In this document: in pieces, positions 36,597 to 45,605 of the stretch
How the letters are laid out: every line of letters starts with the position of its first letter
How positions within the stretch are numbered: position 1 is the stretch's first letter
NCBI RefSeq assembly: GCF_018127805.1
Contig: NZ_CP072334.1
Coordinates: forward strand, 722,001 to 786,000
Length of the DNA: 64,000 bases
Reading direction: 5' to 3'
From: Prevotella sp. oral taxon 475
Lineage (GTDB): Bacteria > Bacteroidota > Bacteroidia > Bacteroidales > Bacteroidaceae
Notes under the pieces: model-generated
Databases searched by the model: none
Told to the model about the DNA's origin: nothing
The model's input: only the letters and a program-made list of their open reading frames with translations
Made by a program: the position numbers and the translations under genes

Positions 36597-36684
36597 CTAA
36601 GCTTTTGCATGTCGTTTTCTTAGCTTTTGGCGTGCGTTTTCTTAGCTTTTGCAATGCATTTTCTTAGCTTTTGCACGCTGTCGG
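36597..36684. repeat. 22-bp tandem repeat array, CTTAGCTTTTGCA type
   Basis: Four exact 22-bp units at 36597, 36619, 36641 and 36663 reading CTTAGCTTTTGCA, a variable 5 bases, then TTTT. Same sequence class as the array at 56655-56742 and, in the other orientation, 17876-17960. The rest of 36685-37039 is the dnaK upstream region, in which I find no clear -7/-33 pair. Confidence 0.9.
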
Positions 36685-37039
36685 AGAAAAGGGGGAACTG
36701 ACAAAACATCTGGCTCTATGTTCTGAATGGGGAAAAAGAGCGACGAGGAGAAACGATGATCTCTCCGTCGATTTTGCTTGTTTTCAGTCGACAAAACAGC
36801 GCATGATCTGCCATAGCTATATGACAAATTGTCAGATTTTCTTCTCTGTCTTTCTTTTCTCGTGGCCTTTGGCATAGGCTTTGTTATGATCTTGGCGAGT
36901 TGCGATGACTTCATCGGTCGTAATTAGTCGCACTCATTGCACATTGTTATATATAAAGGGTCTCGAACTGTCGGCATCTCGCTCGGCAAATTCGCACACC
37001 CGCAACTGATCACAATAGAAATTTAAAACGTTACATATT

Positions 37040-38965
37040 ATGGGAAAAATTATTGGAATAGACTTGGGAACAACCAACAGTTGTGTCTCAGTATTTGAAG
37101 GAAACGAACCGGTGGTCATCGCCAACAGCGAGGGCAAACGCACCACACCATCGGTGGTGGGATTTGTGAAAGACGGCGAACGTAAGGTGGGTGATCCTGC
37201 CAAACGTCAGGCCATCACCAACCCCAAGAATACCGTTTACTCGATTAAACGTTTCATGGGCGAAACCTACGAACAATGCCGCAAAGAGGCTGAAAGCATG
37301 CCTTACACAGTGGTAAACGAGAGCGGACAGCCGCGTGTGGACATTGAAGGACGCAAGTACACACCGCAAGAAATCTCGGCGATGATACTTCAGAAGATGA
37401 AGAAAACTGCCGAGGATTATCTCGGACAAGAAGTAACCGACGCTGTGATTACCGTTCCGGCTTACTTCTCCGACTCGCAACGACAGGCAACTAAAGAAGC
37501 CGGTCAGATTGCAGGTCTCAACGTGCAGCGTATCGTTAACGAACCTACTGCGGCTGCTTTGGCATACGGTGTAGATAAGGGTCATAAAGATATGAAGATT
37601 GCCGTGTTCGATCTTGGTGGTGGAACGTTCGATATCTCTATCCTTGAGTTTGGCGGCGGCGTGTTTGAAGTGCTTTCTACCAACGGCGACACGCACCTTG
37701 GTGGCGACGATTTCGACCAAGTGATTATCAAATGGCTGGCCGATGGCTTTAAAGCTGACGAAGGCATTGATCTGACAAAGGACCCCATGGCTATGCAACG
37801 CCTGAAAGAGGCTGCCGAAAAGGCAAAGATTGAACTCTCAAGCACTACGTCTACGGAAATCAACCTGCCCTATATCTCGGCAGAAGGCGGTGTTCCTAAA
37901 CACTTGGTAAAGACTTTGACGCGTGCACAGTTCGAGCAGTTGGCACACGACCTGATACAAGCTTGTCTCGTTCCCTGTCAGAACGCCATGCGCGACGCTA
38001 AGTTGCAGACATCCGACATCGATGAGGTTATCCTCGTAGGTGGTTCGAGTCGTATCCCTGCCGTGCAGACCTTGGTGAAGAACTACTTTGGCAAAGAGCC
38101 CTCGAAGGGTGTTAACCCTGACGAAGTGGTAGCCGTTGGTGCGGCCATCCAAGGTGCCATCCTCAACAAAGAGAGTGGTGTGGGCGACATTGTGTTGCTC
38201 GACGTAACCCCGTTGACGCTCGGTATCGAGACCATGGGCGGTGTGATGACCAAGCTGATTGATGCCAACACCACCATTCCTACCAAGAAGAGCGAAACAT
38301 TCTCTACCGCGGTAGATAATCAAACGGCCGTTACCATCCACGTGCTTCAAGGCGAACGCCCCATGGCATCGCAGAACAAGAGCATCGGACAGTTCAACCT
38401 CGAAGGTATCGCACCGGCTCGCCGTGGCGTTCCGCAGATTGAAGTAACGTTCGACATCGATGCCAACGGTATCCTCAATGTCTCTGCCAAGGATAAGGCA
38501 ACGGGTAAAGAGCAGAAGATTCGCATCGAGGCCAGCAGCGGATTAAGCAAGGAAGAAATCGACCGCATGAAGGCCGAAGCCGAGCAAAACGCTGCTTCTG
38601 ACAAGGCCGAGCGTGAAAAGATTGACAAGCTGAACCAAGCCGACTCGATGATATTCACTACCGAGAACTTCTTGAAAGATAACGGCGACAAGATTCCTGC
38701 CGACCAAAAGCCTGCTATCGAGTCTGCCCTCCAGCAACTCAAGGATGCCCACAAGGCTGCCGATGTTGCTGCCATCGACGCTGCCATCAACAACCTCAAC
38801 ACCGTGATGCAGGCCGCCAGCCAACAGATGTATCAAGGTGCAGGCGGTGCCCAGCCCGACCCCAACGCCGGTCAAGGTTTCCAAGGCGGTGCTGCCGACA
38901 ATCAATCGCAAGGCACCAACCCTGACGACACCGTCCAAGATGCCGACTTCGAAGAGGTCAAGTAA
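37040..38965 (+). CDS. dnaK: Molecular chaperone DnaK (Hsp70)
   Basis: 641 aa cytoplasmic ATP-dependent chaperone. The ATPase domain shows [15 protein letters not shown] at the start, [12 protein letters not shown] near residue 195 and [14 protein letters not shown] near residue 335. The substrate-binding domain begins after [14 protein letters not shown], and the tail ends [17 protein letters not shown], the usual acidic C-terminus. Neither dnaJ nor grpE is adjacent. Codon use is strongly biased, as expected of a highly expressed gene. Confidence 0.98.
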   Translation: MGKIIGIDLGTTNSCVSVFEGNEPVVIANSEGKRTTPSVVGFVKDGERKVGDPAKRQAITNPKNTVYSIKRFMGETYEQCRKEAESMPYTVVNESGQPRVDIEGRKYTPQEISAMILQKMKKTAEDYLGQEVTDAVITVPAYFSDSQRQATKEAGQIAGLNVQRIVNEPTAAALAYGVDKGHKDMKIAVFDLGGGTFDISILEFGGGVFEVLSTNGDTHLGGDDFDQVIIKWLADGFKADEGIDLTKDPMAMQRLKEAAEKAKIELSSTTSTEINLPYISAEGGVPKHLVKTLTRAQFEQLAHDLIQACLVPCQNAMRDAKLQTSDIDEVILVGGSSRIPAVQTLVKNYFGKEPSKGVNPDEVVAVGAAIQGAILNKESGVGDIVLLDVTPLTLGIETMGGVMTKLIDANTTIPTKKSETFSTAVDNQTAVTIHVLQGERPMASQNKSIGQFNLEGIAPARRGVPQIEVTFDIDANGILNVSAKDKATGKEQKIRIEASSGLSKEEIDRMKAEAEQNAASDKAEREKIDKLNQADSMIFTTENFLKDNGDKIPADQKPAIESALQQLKDAHKAADVAAIDAAINNLNTVMQAASQQMYQGAGGAQPDPNAGQGFQGGAADNQSQGTNPDDTVQDADFEEVK

Positions 38966-39038
38966 GAATAAACATTATAGTAATCGCAGTAGTCCGCAAT
39001 GGATTGCTGCGATTATTGTGTTTAATCTCAATTTATAA

Positions 39039-39647
39039 ATGATGGAAAAAGAAGCACGAACTACATTGGAAAACCTTATTAAGGAGCAGAAAGAAAGGAT
39101 TCCCCAGTTAAAAAAGAAGTTACCGCCACCTAATGTTTTTATGCTTCCGTATTATGAATACGAAGATAAAATCCATTATATAAAATGGTTGAAAAGGGCT
39201 AAGAGATTCTTAGACACGCAATTTCCCGGTGATAAAGATGTTGATAATTTTGAGCGTATTAGTGAAGAGAAATTGTGTCCTGAACAACAAGAGGAATTAT
39301 TAGCCATTCTCGAAGCCTTTTTAGAGTATCCTGATATTGTAGAGAAAGAAAAGCCTAATAGAACTAATAGGAATATCAACATAAATACCATCGTAAGTAA
39401 TACAAATACCCAATCACAGCAGCAGTCTCAACAACAATCCATCGAGATACTCATAAAAGCACTTGAAGACCAACTTTCTGTAAGCCAGTTAAAGGAAATA
39501 AAGCAAGTAGTAGAAGAAGCTAAGGGTGACTTAGAAAAAGCTAAGCCTAAACTCATTGATAAAATCAAATCATTTGGTGAGAATGTGGCTTCGAATATTC
39601 TTGCAAACATCATAGCCAATCCTGCTATTTGGTCAATGCTTAGCTAA
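39039..39647 (+). CDS. Hypothetical protein with polar low-complexity linker
   Basis: 202 aa, not recognised. Residues 1-110 are charged and helical (TLENLIKEQKERIPQLKKKLPPP, then DKIHYIKWLKRAKRFLDTQFPGDKDVDNFER). A linker rich in Asn, Gln and Ser (NRNININTIVSNTNTQSQQQ) follows. A helix of about 40 residues comes next, and the end FGENVASNILANIIANPAIWSMLS is amphipathic. A second ATG lies at 39042. It is far more AT-rich than dnaK next to it, suggesting transfer, and its position before the restriction island hints at a defence role, but nothing in the sequence proves that. Confidence 0.65.
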   Translation: MMEKEARTTLENLIKEQKERIPQLKKKLPPPNVFMLPYYEYEDKIHYIKWLKRAKRFLDTQFPGDKDVDNFERISEEKLCPEQQEELLAILEAFLEYPDIVEKEKPNRTNRNININTIVSNTNTQSQQQSQQQSIEILIKALEDQLSVSQLKEIKQVVEEAKGDLEKAKPKLIDKIKSFGENVASNILANIIANPAIWSMLS

Positions 39648-39670
39648 GTATATCTACTCTTTAAATAACT

Positions 39671-39724
39671 GAAAGGGTGAAAAGCATGCCCGCCCGTGTG
39701 GCGTCAGCATCTTTTCACCCTTTC
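39671..39724. terminator. Bidirectional terminator between convergent genes
   Basis: Inverted repeat GAAAGGGTGAAAAG/CTTTTCACCCTTTC with a loop of about 25 bases, followed by T-rich DNA (TTTCACCTTTT). It separates the unknown gene and the HU-like gene. A second small hairpin (AAGGCTTTGGCTTAGCCTT) follows near 39740. Confidence 0.7.
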
Positions 39725-39751
39725 ACCTTTTCACCTTTCTAAGGCTTTGGC

Positions 39752-40162
39752 TTAGCCTTCTTTCTTTCCTTTCTGTTTCGGGTTATCCACCTCAACCTCT
39801 ATGCCTTTCAGTGCTTGCCGGATGTTGTCTTTCCACGTTACGATAATGCCCGGCTTCTTCAACACTTTTGAAGTAACGTCTTCCTCTTTCTCGATAAACG
39901 TCGAGGGCATAGAGACGCGCAGCGAGAAGATGTCGCCAAGGTCGAGCGCACCGCCCAGCGTAACCACCTCAATAATAATGTTGCGCAGCGTTATAAGCAC
40001 GTTGCGCACATCGCCTTCACTTAGCGACGTTTCGCGTACAATGCGCTGTATAAGCCAGCTTTGCGAAAACTTGTCTTGTGCCTTAGGCGCAGCACCATAG
40101 CCTTTTTTACCCTTGAGCGGACCAATCTTCATCAGTCGCTCGATAACTTTAAATTTTACCAT
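39752..40162 (-). CDS. HU-family DNA-binding protein (HU-HIG type)
   Basis: 136 aa. The central region (QSWLIQRIVRETSLSEGDVRNVLITLRNIIIEVVTLGGALDLGDIFSLRVSM) matches the HU/IHF-like fold of the long Bacteroidetes variants: a helical dimer part, then the start of the beta arm. The N-terminus (KGKKGYGAAPKAQ) and C-terminus (NPKQKGKKEG) are basic tails. It probably bends or coats DNA. It stands alone, with an array of TATATAAGG repeats directly upstream. Confidence 0.85.
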   Translation of the reverse strand: MVKFKVIERLMKIGPLKGKKGYGAAPKAQDKFSQSWLIQRIVRETSLSEGDVRNVLITLRNIIIEVVTLGGALDLGDIFSLRVSMPSTFIEKEEDVTSKVLKKPGIIVTWKDNIRQALKGIEVEVDNPKQKGKKEG

Positions 40163-40225
40163 AACTGTTTAATTTAATTAGTTGTTTGTAGTTAGAAATA
40201 TATCCCTTTTACACCCCGTTTTGGA

Positions 40226-40316
40226 GTTATATAAGGAGTGCCTCTGGATGTATATAAGGAGTAGGGGAGGATGTATATAAGGGGTAGAGGAGGATGTATA
40301 TAAGGAGTAGGACAGG
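40226..40316. repeat. 22/23-bp repeats containing TATATAAGG
   Basis: Four units starting at 40226, 40248, 40271 and 40294, of 22, 23, 23 and 23 bp, reading ATGTATATAAGGAGTAGGGGAGG. They lie 64 to 154 bp upstream of the HU-like gene on its promoter side. The rest of the gap to 40457 holds nothing recognised. Confidence 0.85.
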
Positions 40317-40457
40317 ACTCCTACTATCTCTCCTCTGATACCTGTATTATACCTCATTTCTCACTTCTATTTAAGTTCTTCTTGCTTATTGATTTTACAT
40401 GCCTTTAGGGCGATACTTATCTCCATTGCACCTCCTTTTGCACCTACACTGTAGCAT

Positions 40458-42086
40458 TTACTCGAATGGCTGTGCCCAGAAGCCATAACTACAATCGCTG
40501 TTGGCTACTCCTACATTAGCATTGCTTATGAACATGCTGTACGCGGTGCCCTGGATTTGTGGATCGGAACTCGATGACCAAAAATATCCACTCGAACCGA
40601 GAAAACTTAGTTTCCCCCAGCCATAGAAGCCAAACGCGGGTAGAAAGAAATAGTCTGTAAGGTTGCTGGGATTGCCGGTAGATGTGGTGCCGGTTAGAGA
40701 CTGTCGATTCACCCGAAAATCCGTGATGCTGGCTGTAGCAGAGGCTTGGTAGCCTTCTTTCATCTGCTCCCATGTGAGTGTGGCAGGATAGCCCTCTTGG
40801 TCTTTTAGGTAAGCTACGATAGCACTCTTCTTCTTTAACCAAATACCGTTGAGTTTAACGAGATGACCACCCTGTGCGAAAATGCGGTCTGTGATCCAAT
40901 GTGGGTCGCCTTTCATAACATACCAGCACAGTTCATTAACATTAGGAATGCCTTGCATGCCACCGAACGCATCTGCTTTGGCATCATAACGAGCCGGAGA
41001 GGTTGGCGTACCCGTGCTACCATGATCGTAGTCGCGATCGTTCATTTGGTTGCCTACACCGGGACCACCGGGATAGTAATTGTTTTGCTCACCGTTGTTA
41101 TGAGGTTGATATTGTTCGTAGCCATACCAATAATGATTTTTTGCACCCCACCTGTAGTATTGTTGAGAGGTGTAGTTGGTTATGTTAAAGTTACAAGTCA
41201 TGTCGTAGTAAGTATTGCCTTCATAATTGAAAGCCGGAAGTTGTCTAGTGATAGTTCCTTCTACCTCGGTGGTATAGTCTTTTACAGTGTATGTAACAGT
41301 GAGTGCGTGCGTACCGGGAGCAATTACCATATAGGCAGCATTTGTGGAGAATTTTACCGCTGTGTTGTTTAGTGGAAATCCGTTGGCATAGCTGCCCGTT
41401 CCTTTGGTTGTGAGTTTAATCTTATTGCTGCCCGAAACTTCTGTCAATCCTGTTGAAGATATTGTGTATGTACCGGCAATGTTCGTTCCATTAGACGTTA
41501 CCTCTATCTGGGTGATATAACAGTCTTCCAATTCGGCATTTGTATTATAAGGCTGAAAAATGAGGTAAGCAGCCTTGTGATCGAGCTTAAAAAAGAAACC
41601 GTCGCTGACTGCTGTTGCTGTGCCTAAGCCGCAATCTCCGGCTTCGCCGAAATGTTTGGTATCTGCAGGTGCGGTCTGTGTCTGCTCGGTGGAAATGGTT
41701 ACTTGGTCATTTGTTCCGTTCTTCCCGGGATAGTATACGGCATAGCTTGTGTTTGCAAATGCGCCCGGAACTTGAAAGCGGTATCTTGCTTGTTGTGTTC
41801 CGTTCACGACATTCGAGCCGGTCTGCCATGTGCCGCCGTCATCTTTGACAAAGATATTGTCGCCCGTTTCCCAATAGAAAGCTCCTGTGTCGTAGTTGAG
41901 CGATGTGCGGGTTTTAGGTTGCTCTGTGCTTGTATCTTCTTTGCCGGACACGAAAACGGTGTAGTTTCCTGTCTTCTGTTCCTGTTTTTGTTCACCTGTC
42001 TGTGTCGCGTCTTCACTTGCGCAGCTTGCCGTGAGCAGCAGTGCGGCTATAAGTGCAAAAAATATATTGTCTGTCTTCATCTTCAT
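40458..42086 (-). CDS. Fimbrillin-like lipoprotein with FISUMP-like C-terminus
   Basis: 542 aa. A lipobox (LLLTASC) ends the signal peptide. Residues of about 45-300 resemble the fimbrillin/Mfa-type fold (NYDTGAFYWETGDNIFVKDDGG, then FKLDHKAAYLIFQPYN, as in the LxHxxAxL strand of FimA-like proteins). The C-terminal 200 residues (YDAKADAFGGMQGIPNVNELCWYVMKGDPHW, then FLPAFGFYGWGKLSFLGSSGYFWSSSSD and GFWAQPFE) match the FISUMP/DUF1566-type domain of Bacteroidetes surface proteins. It is exported to the cell surface, possibly as a fimbrial tip or adhesin. It follows the small acidic protein by 21 bp. Confidence 0.82.
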   Translation of the reverse strand: MKMKTDNIFFALIAALLLTASCASEDATQTGEQKQEQKTGNYTVFVSGKEDTSTEQPKTRTSLNYDTGAFYWETGDNIFVKDDGGTWQTGSNVVNGTQQARYRFQVPGAFANTSYAVYYPGKNGTNDQVTISTEQTQTAPADTKHFGEAGDCGLGTATAVSDGFFFKLDHKAAYLIFQPYNTNAELEDCYITQIEVTSNGTNIAGTYTISSTGLTEVSGSNKIKLTTKGTGSYANGFPLNNTAVKFSTNAAYMVIAPGTHALTVTYTVKDYTTEVEGTITRQLPAFNYEGNTYYDMTCNFNITNYTSQQYYRWGAKNHYWYGYEQYQPHNNGEQNNYYPGGPGVGNQMNDRDYDHGSTGTPTSPARYDAKADAFGGMQGIPNVNELCWYVMKGDPHWITDRIFAQGGHLVKLNGIWLKKKSAIVAYLKDQEGYPATLTWEQMKEGYQASATASITDFRVNRQSLTGTTSTGNPSNLTDYFFLPAFGFYGWGKLSFLGSSGYFWSSSSDPQIQGTAYSMFISNANVGVANSDCSYGFWAQPFE

Positions 42087-42107
42087 TTCTTTTTAATTTT
42101 TAATACA

Positions 42108-42338
42108 TTAATAATTCTCTATTCCCCAGTTGCTTGCTCCCTCTTCGGAGGTATCGAGAAATGTCTCATCTTCTTCGTCTTCCTCGAACATTCCCTGCTT
42201 AGCCGAGCTTGGTCCCGTTCCGTGATGTCCCGGGTTGTGCTGACCGCTGACAACTTGCAACAGGTGTTCCTGCAGCGTGGCAATAATCTTGATTTCGGGT
42301 TTTATATAACCCTGCTTCCCGAATTCTTTTCTATTCAT
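42108..42338 (-). CDS. Small acidic protein, surface-locus family (member 3)
   Basis: 76 aa, function unknown. It opens MNRKEFGKQGYIKPEIKIIATL, has a hydrophobic LLQVVSG, a Gly/His/Ser linker (GQHNPGHHGTGPSS), an acidic block (MFEEDEEDETF) and the tail NWGIENY, matching PWGEVSY of member 1. Unlike the other two members it precedes its large partner gene instead of following it. It lies directly behind leader 3. Confidence 0.7.
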   Translation of the reverse strand: MNRKEFGKQGYIKPEIKIIATLQEHLLQVVSGQHNPGHHGTGPSSAKQGMFEEDEEDETFLDTSEEGASNWGIENY

Positions 42339-42516
42339 ATTCCTATCATTTTGTGGGTGAAAAACTGTTGTAATTTCCCTCTTGCCGAGGTTGGCAAAAG
42401 GGCATAAAAAAAGCGAACAAAGGGAACTCCTGTGAGCCCTTTGTTTATTGGGGTTACGCGCTTATCGCGCGCGCGTACGAAAAAGCGTGAAATTATGTGG
42501 TTAGATTGGTCTCTCT

Positions 42517-42565
<49 letters not shown>

Positions 42566-42638
42566 GCAAATTATTTGGAACCACCAAATAATCGGGCACA
42601 AAAATAACAGAAAAGTTCTCGCCTTTCTGCCTCGGCAT

Positions 42639-42741
42639 TGCACCTTGTCTATTGCTCATTATGCCTTGTCTATTGCTCATTGTGCCCTGTCGATTGTTCA
42701 TTGTGATTGCACCTTGTCTATTATTCGTTGCACCTCGTATC
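42639..42741. repeat. 21-bp repeats within leader 3
   Basis: Three tandem 21-bp units from 42639 (TGCACCTTGTCTATTGCTCAT), a 6-bp break, then a fourth at 42708 and a partial fifth. Leader 2 has a single such unit near 15845. Confidence 0.85.
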
Positions 42742-42778
42742 ATCTTGCTATTGATAACACTCTTACGTTTCACGGCGG

Positions 42779-42810
42779 CAAAGATAACACAATCTTTCCG
42801 AACTGCCAAA
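42779..42810 (-). promoter_or_regulatory. Bacteroidetes promoter for the fimbrillin-like locus
   Basis: Minus strand: TTTG, 20 bases, TATCTTTG, with flanks nearly identical to the promoters at 4034 and 15890. Confidence 0.8.
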
Positions 42811-42871
42811 TAATCAGAAAGGAAATCTCCTTTTTCTTCTCATTCATCCCTCCTAACACAATGATATTTAC

Positions 42872-42879
42872 TATCTTTG
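42872..42879 (+). promoter_or_regulatory. -7 element upstream of the restriction operon
   Basis: TATCTTTG on the plus strand, 27 bp before a 30-codon frame and about 175 bp before hsdM. No good -33 at the usual distance. Confidence 0.55.
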
Positions 42880-42905
42880 CATACAATAATATAAATATAA
42901 TATTT

Positions 42906-42998
42906 ATGAAACGTTCGACCACAAGAACAAAAAGTGATGTTATCAAGACATTGCAGAACAATTCAAGGAATGTAATCAATACTAAAGACGACAAATAA
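42906..42998 (+). CDS. Possible 30-codon leader peptide before hsdM
   Basis: A 30-aa frame, strongly basic (MKRSTTRTKSDVIKTLQNN, ending NTKDDK), placed between the -7 element at 42872 and hsdM at 43054. Composition is polar and helical. It is too short to assign, and could be a true small protein, a remnant of a regulator or chance. Confidence 0.35.
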   Translation: MKRSTTRTKSDVIKTLQNNSRNVINTKDDK

Positions 42999-43053
42999 GA
43001 AGTGTTTGTATATATAATCAAGAATAGATCTCGAACAAAAGAAGAATGTAATT

Positions 43054-44559
43054 ATGGCAAAACAAAATACAGCAGACATCGGATTTGAAAAGGAAATATG
43101 GAAAGCTGCAGATTTGCTTCGTGGCAATCTTGATGCTTCCGAATACAAATCGGTAGTATTGGGGCTGATTTTTCTAAAATATATCTCCGATAAATTTGAA
43201 ACCAAATATCAGGAATTAGTCAATAATGGTGAGGGATTCGAGGAAGACCGCGATGAATACATGGCGGACAACATTTTCTTTGTCCCACAAGAAGCACGGT
43301 GGAACGTAGTGGCAGAGGCTGCTCATACGCCAGAAATAGGTACGATAATCGACAATGCTATGCGCCTCATTGAAAAAGAGAACATCCGTTTGAAAGGTAT
43401 TCTGCCCAAAAACTTTGCTCGCCCAGAACTGGACAAAAGGCGTTTGGGCGATGTGGTAGATTTATTTACCAATATTCAAATGAAAGAACATGGAGATTCT
43501 AAAGATATATTGGGACGCACATACGAATATTGCCTTTCTAAATTTGCAGAAGCAGAAGGCAAATTAGCGGGAGAATTTTATACACCCGCTTGCATTGTTC
43601 AAACTCTTGTTGAAGTTCTGAAACCTTATCACGGACGAGTATATGACCCAGCTTGCGGATCTGGTGGAATGTTCGTGCAGTCTGCCAAATTCATAGAGAG
43701 GCATCAAGGCAATATCAAAGATATTTCTGTCTATGGTCAAGACAGCAATCCTACGACATGGAAGATGGCTCAGATGAATCTTGCCATTCGAGGCATTGAG
43801 GCTGATCTGGGTAAGTTTAATGCAGATACATTCTTTGATGACCAACATCCTACATTAAAAGCTGATTTTATCATGGCTAATCCGCCATTCAATCTCAGTG
43901 ATTGGGGAGCAGACAAGTTGCAAGATGATGTACGTTGGAAGTTTGGCATTCCACCATCTGGCAATGCCAACTTTGCTTGGTTGCAGCACATGATTCATCA
44001 TCTGTCTCCCAAAGGGAAAATAGGTATGGTATTGGCAAATGGTTCTTTATCTTCACAGACAGGAGGGGAAGGAACGATTCGTGAGAATATCATCAAGGCC
44101 GATTTAATAGAAGGTATCGTTGCCCTACCCTCACAGCTGTTTTATACCACAGGTATTCCTGTTTCTCTATGGTTCCTCAATCGAGAGAAGAAGCAGAAAG
44201 ATAAAATTCTGTTTGTAGATGCAAGAAACATGGGAACAATGGTTACCCGCAAACTTCGTGAACTCCAAGAAGCAGACATTAAAAAGATTGCAGACACTTT
44301 TGATAAATATAATGATGGTACACTTGAGAATGAAAAAGGCTTCTGTGCAGTTGTAGCCCTTGGCGATGTGGCAAAACAAGACTATATTCTTACCCCTGGA
44401 CGTTATGTCGGCATTGCAGAACAGGAAGACGATGGTATTCCTTTTCAAGAGAAGATGGACAAACTCACAACCGAATTGTCCGATTTATTTGCCCAATCTC
44501 ATGATTTGGAGGATGAGATACGAAAACAGTTGGCAAGCATAGGTTTCACTATCAAGTAA
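43054..44559 (+). CDS. hsdM: Type I restriction-modification methylase subunit
   Basis: 501 aa N6-adenine methyltransferase. It has the N-terminal HsdM helical domain (FEKEIWKAADLLRGNLDASEYKSVVLGLIFLKYISDKFE), the S-adenosylmethionine motif DPACGSGGMFVQSA (about 200-213) and the catalytic NPPF in FIMANPPFNLSDWG (about 275-285). The C-terminal helices contact HsdS. First large gene of a plus-strand operon running to 55389. AT-rich compared with the mannan and menaquinone genes. Confidence 0.96.
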   Translation: MAKQNTADIGFEKEIWKAADLLRGNLDASEYKSVVLGLIFLKYISDKFETKYQELVNNGEGFEEDRDEYMADNIFFVPQEARWNVVAEAAHTPEIGTIIDNAMRLIEKENIRLKGILPKNFARPELDKRRLGDVVDLFTNIQMKEHGDSKDILGRTYEYCLSKFAEAEGKLAGEFYTPACIVQTLVEVLKPYHGRVYDPACGSGGMFVQSAKFIERHQGNIKDISVYGQDSNPTTWKMAQMNLAIRGIEADLGKFNADTFFDDQHPTLKADFIMANPPFNLSDWGADKLQDDVRWKFGIPPSGNANFAWLQHMIHHLSPKGKIGMVLANGSLSSQTGGEGTIRENIIKADLIEGIVALPSQLFYTTGIPVSLWFLNREKKQKDKILFVDARNMGTMVTRKLRELQEADIKKIADTFDKYNDGTLENEKGFCAVVALGDVAKQDYILTPGRYVGIAEQEDDGIPFQEKMDKLTTELSDLFAQSHDLEDEIRKQLASIGFTIK

Positions 44560-44606
44560 AAGACTGCATGTTCTTCCATATTATCAATTCATTAATATAG
44601 AAGAAC

Positions 44607-45599
44607 ATGAAAGAAAAACTGATTTCAGAAATTAGCAATGCGATGGTAGGTATATTAAGTGTTGAACAAATGGCACAACTCAATGGGGTATTACTGCAAG
44701 TAATCAGTAACTACACCATTTCAGCAGACGATGAGCAGATGCAAGAAAACAACGCATCTAATGAACGTCTGTTGGAGATATTCCTATCAGCCAAGCAAGT
44801 TGAAGGTTGCACCACACCTACCATAAAATATTATGGTTCTACGATCAAGCAACTTTTCAAGAAAATGCCCAAAAGAGTTACGAACTATACCACAGAGGAT
44901 ATTCGTGCTTATTTGGCTGTATTTCAACGGAAACACAAATCGAGTAAAGTTACAATAGACAATATCCGGCGTATCTTTTCATCTTTCTTTTCATGGTTAG
45001 AGGATGAGGATTACATAATTAAAAGTCCTGTACGTAGAATACACAAGGTTAAGACCGGAACACAGATTAAGGAAGTCCTTACTGACGAAAATTTGGAACA
45101 ACTGCGCGATAACTGTACAAGGGTACGAGATTTAGCTATGATAGACCTCTTGGCTTCTACTGGTATGCGTGTTGGAGAACTTGTAAAGCTCAATCGTGAG
45201 GATATAAACTTCAACGAGCGTGAGTGTATCGTTTTCGGTAAAGGCAACAAGGAGCGTATCGTGTATTTCAATGCTCGTGCAAAGATACATTTACAGCAAT
45301 ATCTCGCAGAGCGGAAAGACAGAAACAAAGCATTGTTCGTGTCCCTTGCCAAGCCACACAATCGATTACAAATATCAGGAGTTGAGACAGGACTAAGAAA
45401 GATTGGGAAGCTTTCAAAGATTGTCCGTGTCCATCCACACAAGTTCCGTCGGACACTTGCGACTATGGCTATAGATAAAGGTATGCCCGTGGAGCAAGTA
45501 CAAAAACTCCTTGGGCATGTTAAAATTGATACAACCATGCACTATGCAATGGTCAATCAAACAAACGTCAAACTCTCTCACCGCAAATTCATCAGTTAA
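44607..45599 (+). CDS. Tyrosine recombinase inside the hsd operon
   Basis: 330 aa site-specific integrase. An N-terminal SAM-like DNA-binding domain (LLEIFLSAKQVEGCTTPTIKYYGSTIKQLFKKM) is followed by the catalytic domain with Arg in LLASTGMRVGELVKL, HPHKFRRT (His and Arg), LLGHVKIDTT (His) and the nucleophile Tyr in MHYAMVN. It lies 47 bp after hsdM and 6 bp before the first hsdS fragment, the position known in many loci for recombinases that reassort specificity domains. The conserved junctions at 45663, 46783 and 48952 are its likely targets. Confidence 0.92.
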   Translation: MKEKLISEISNAMVGILSVEQMAQLNGVLLQVISNYTISADDEQMQENNASNERLLEIFLSAKQVEGCTTPTIKYYGSTIKQLFKKMPKRVTNYTTEDIRAYLAVFQRKHKSSKVTIDNIRRIFSSFFSWLEDEDYIIKSPVRRIHKVKTGTQIKEVLTDENLEQLRDNCTRVRDLAMIDLLASTGMRVGELVKLNREDINFNERECIVFGKGNKERIVYFNARAKIHLQQYLAERKDRNKALFVSLAKPHNRLQISGVETGLRKIGKLSKIVRVHPHKFRRTLATMAIDKGMPVEQVQKLLGHVKIDTTMHYAMVNQTNVKLSHRKFIS

Positions 45600-45605
45600 A
45601 TCAAA

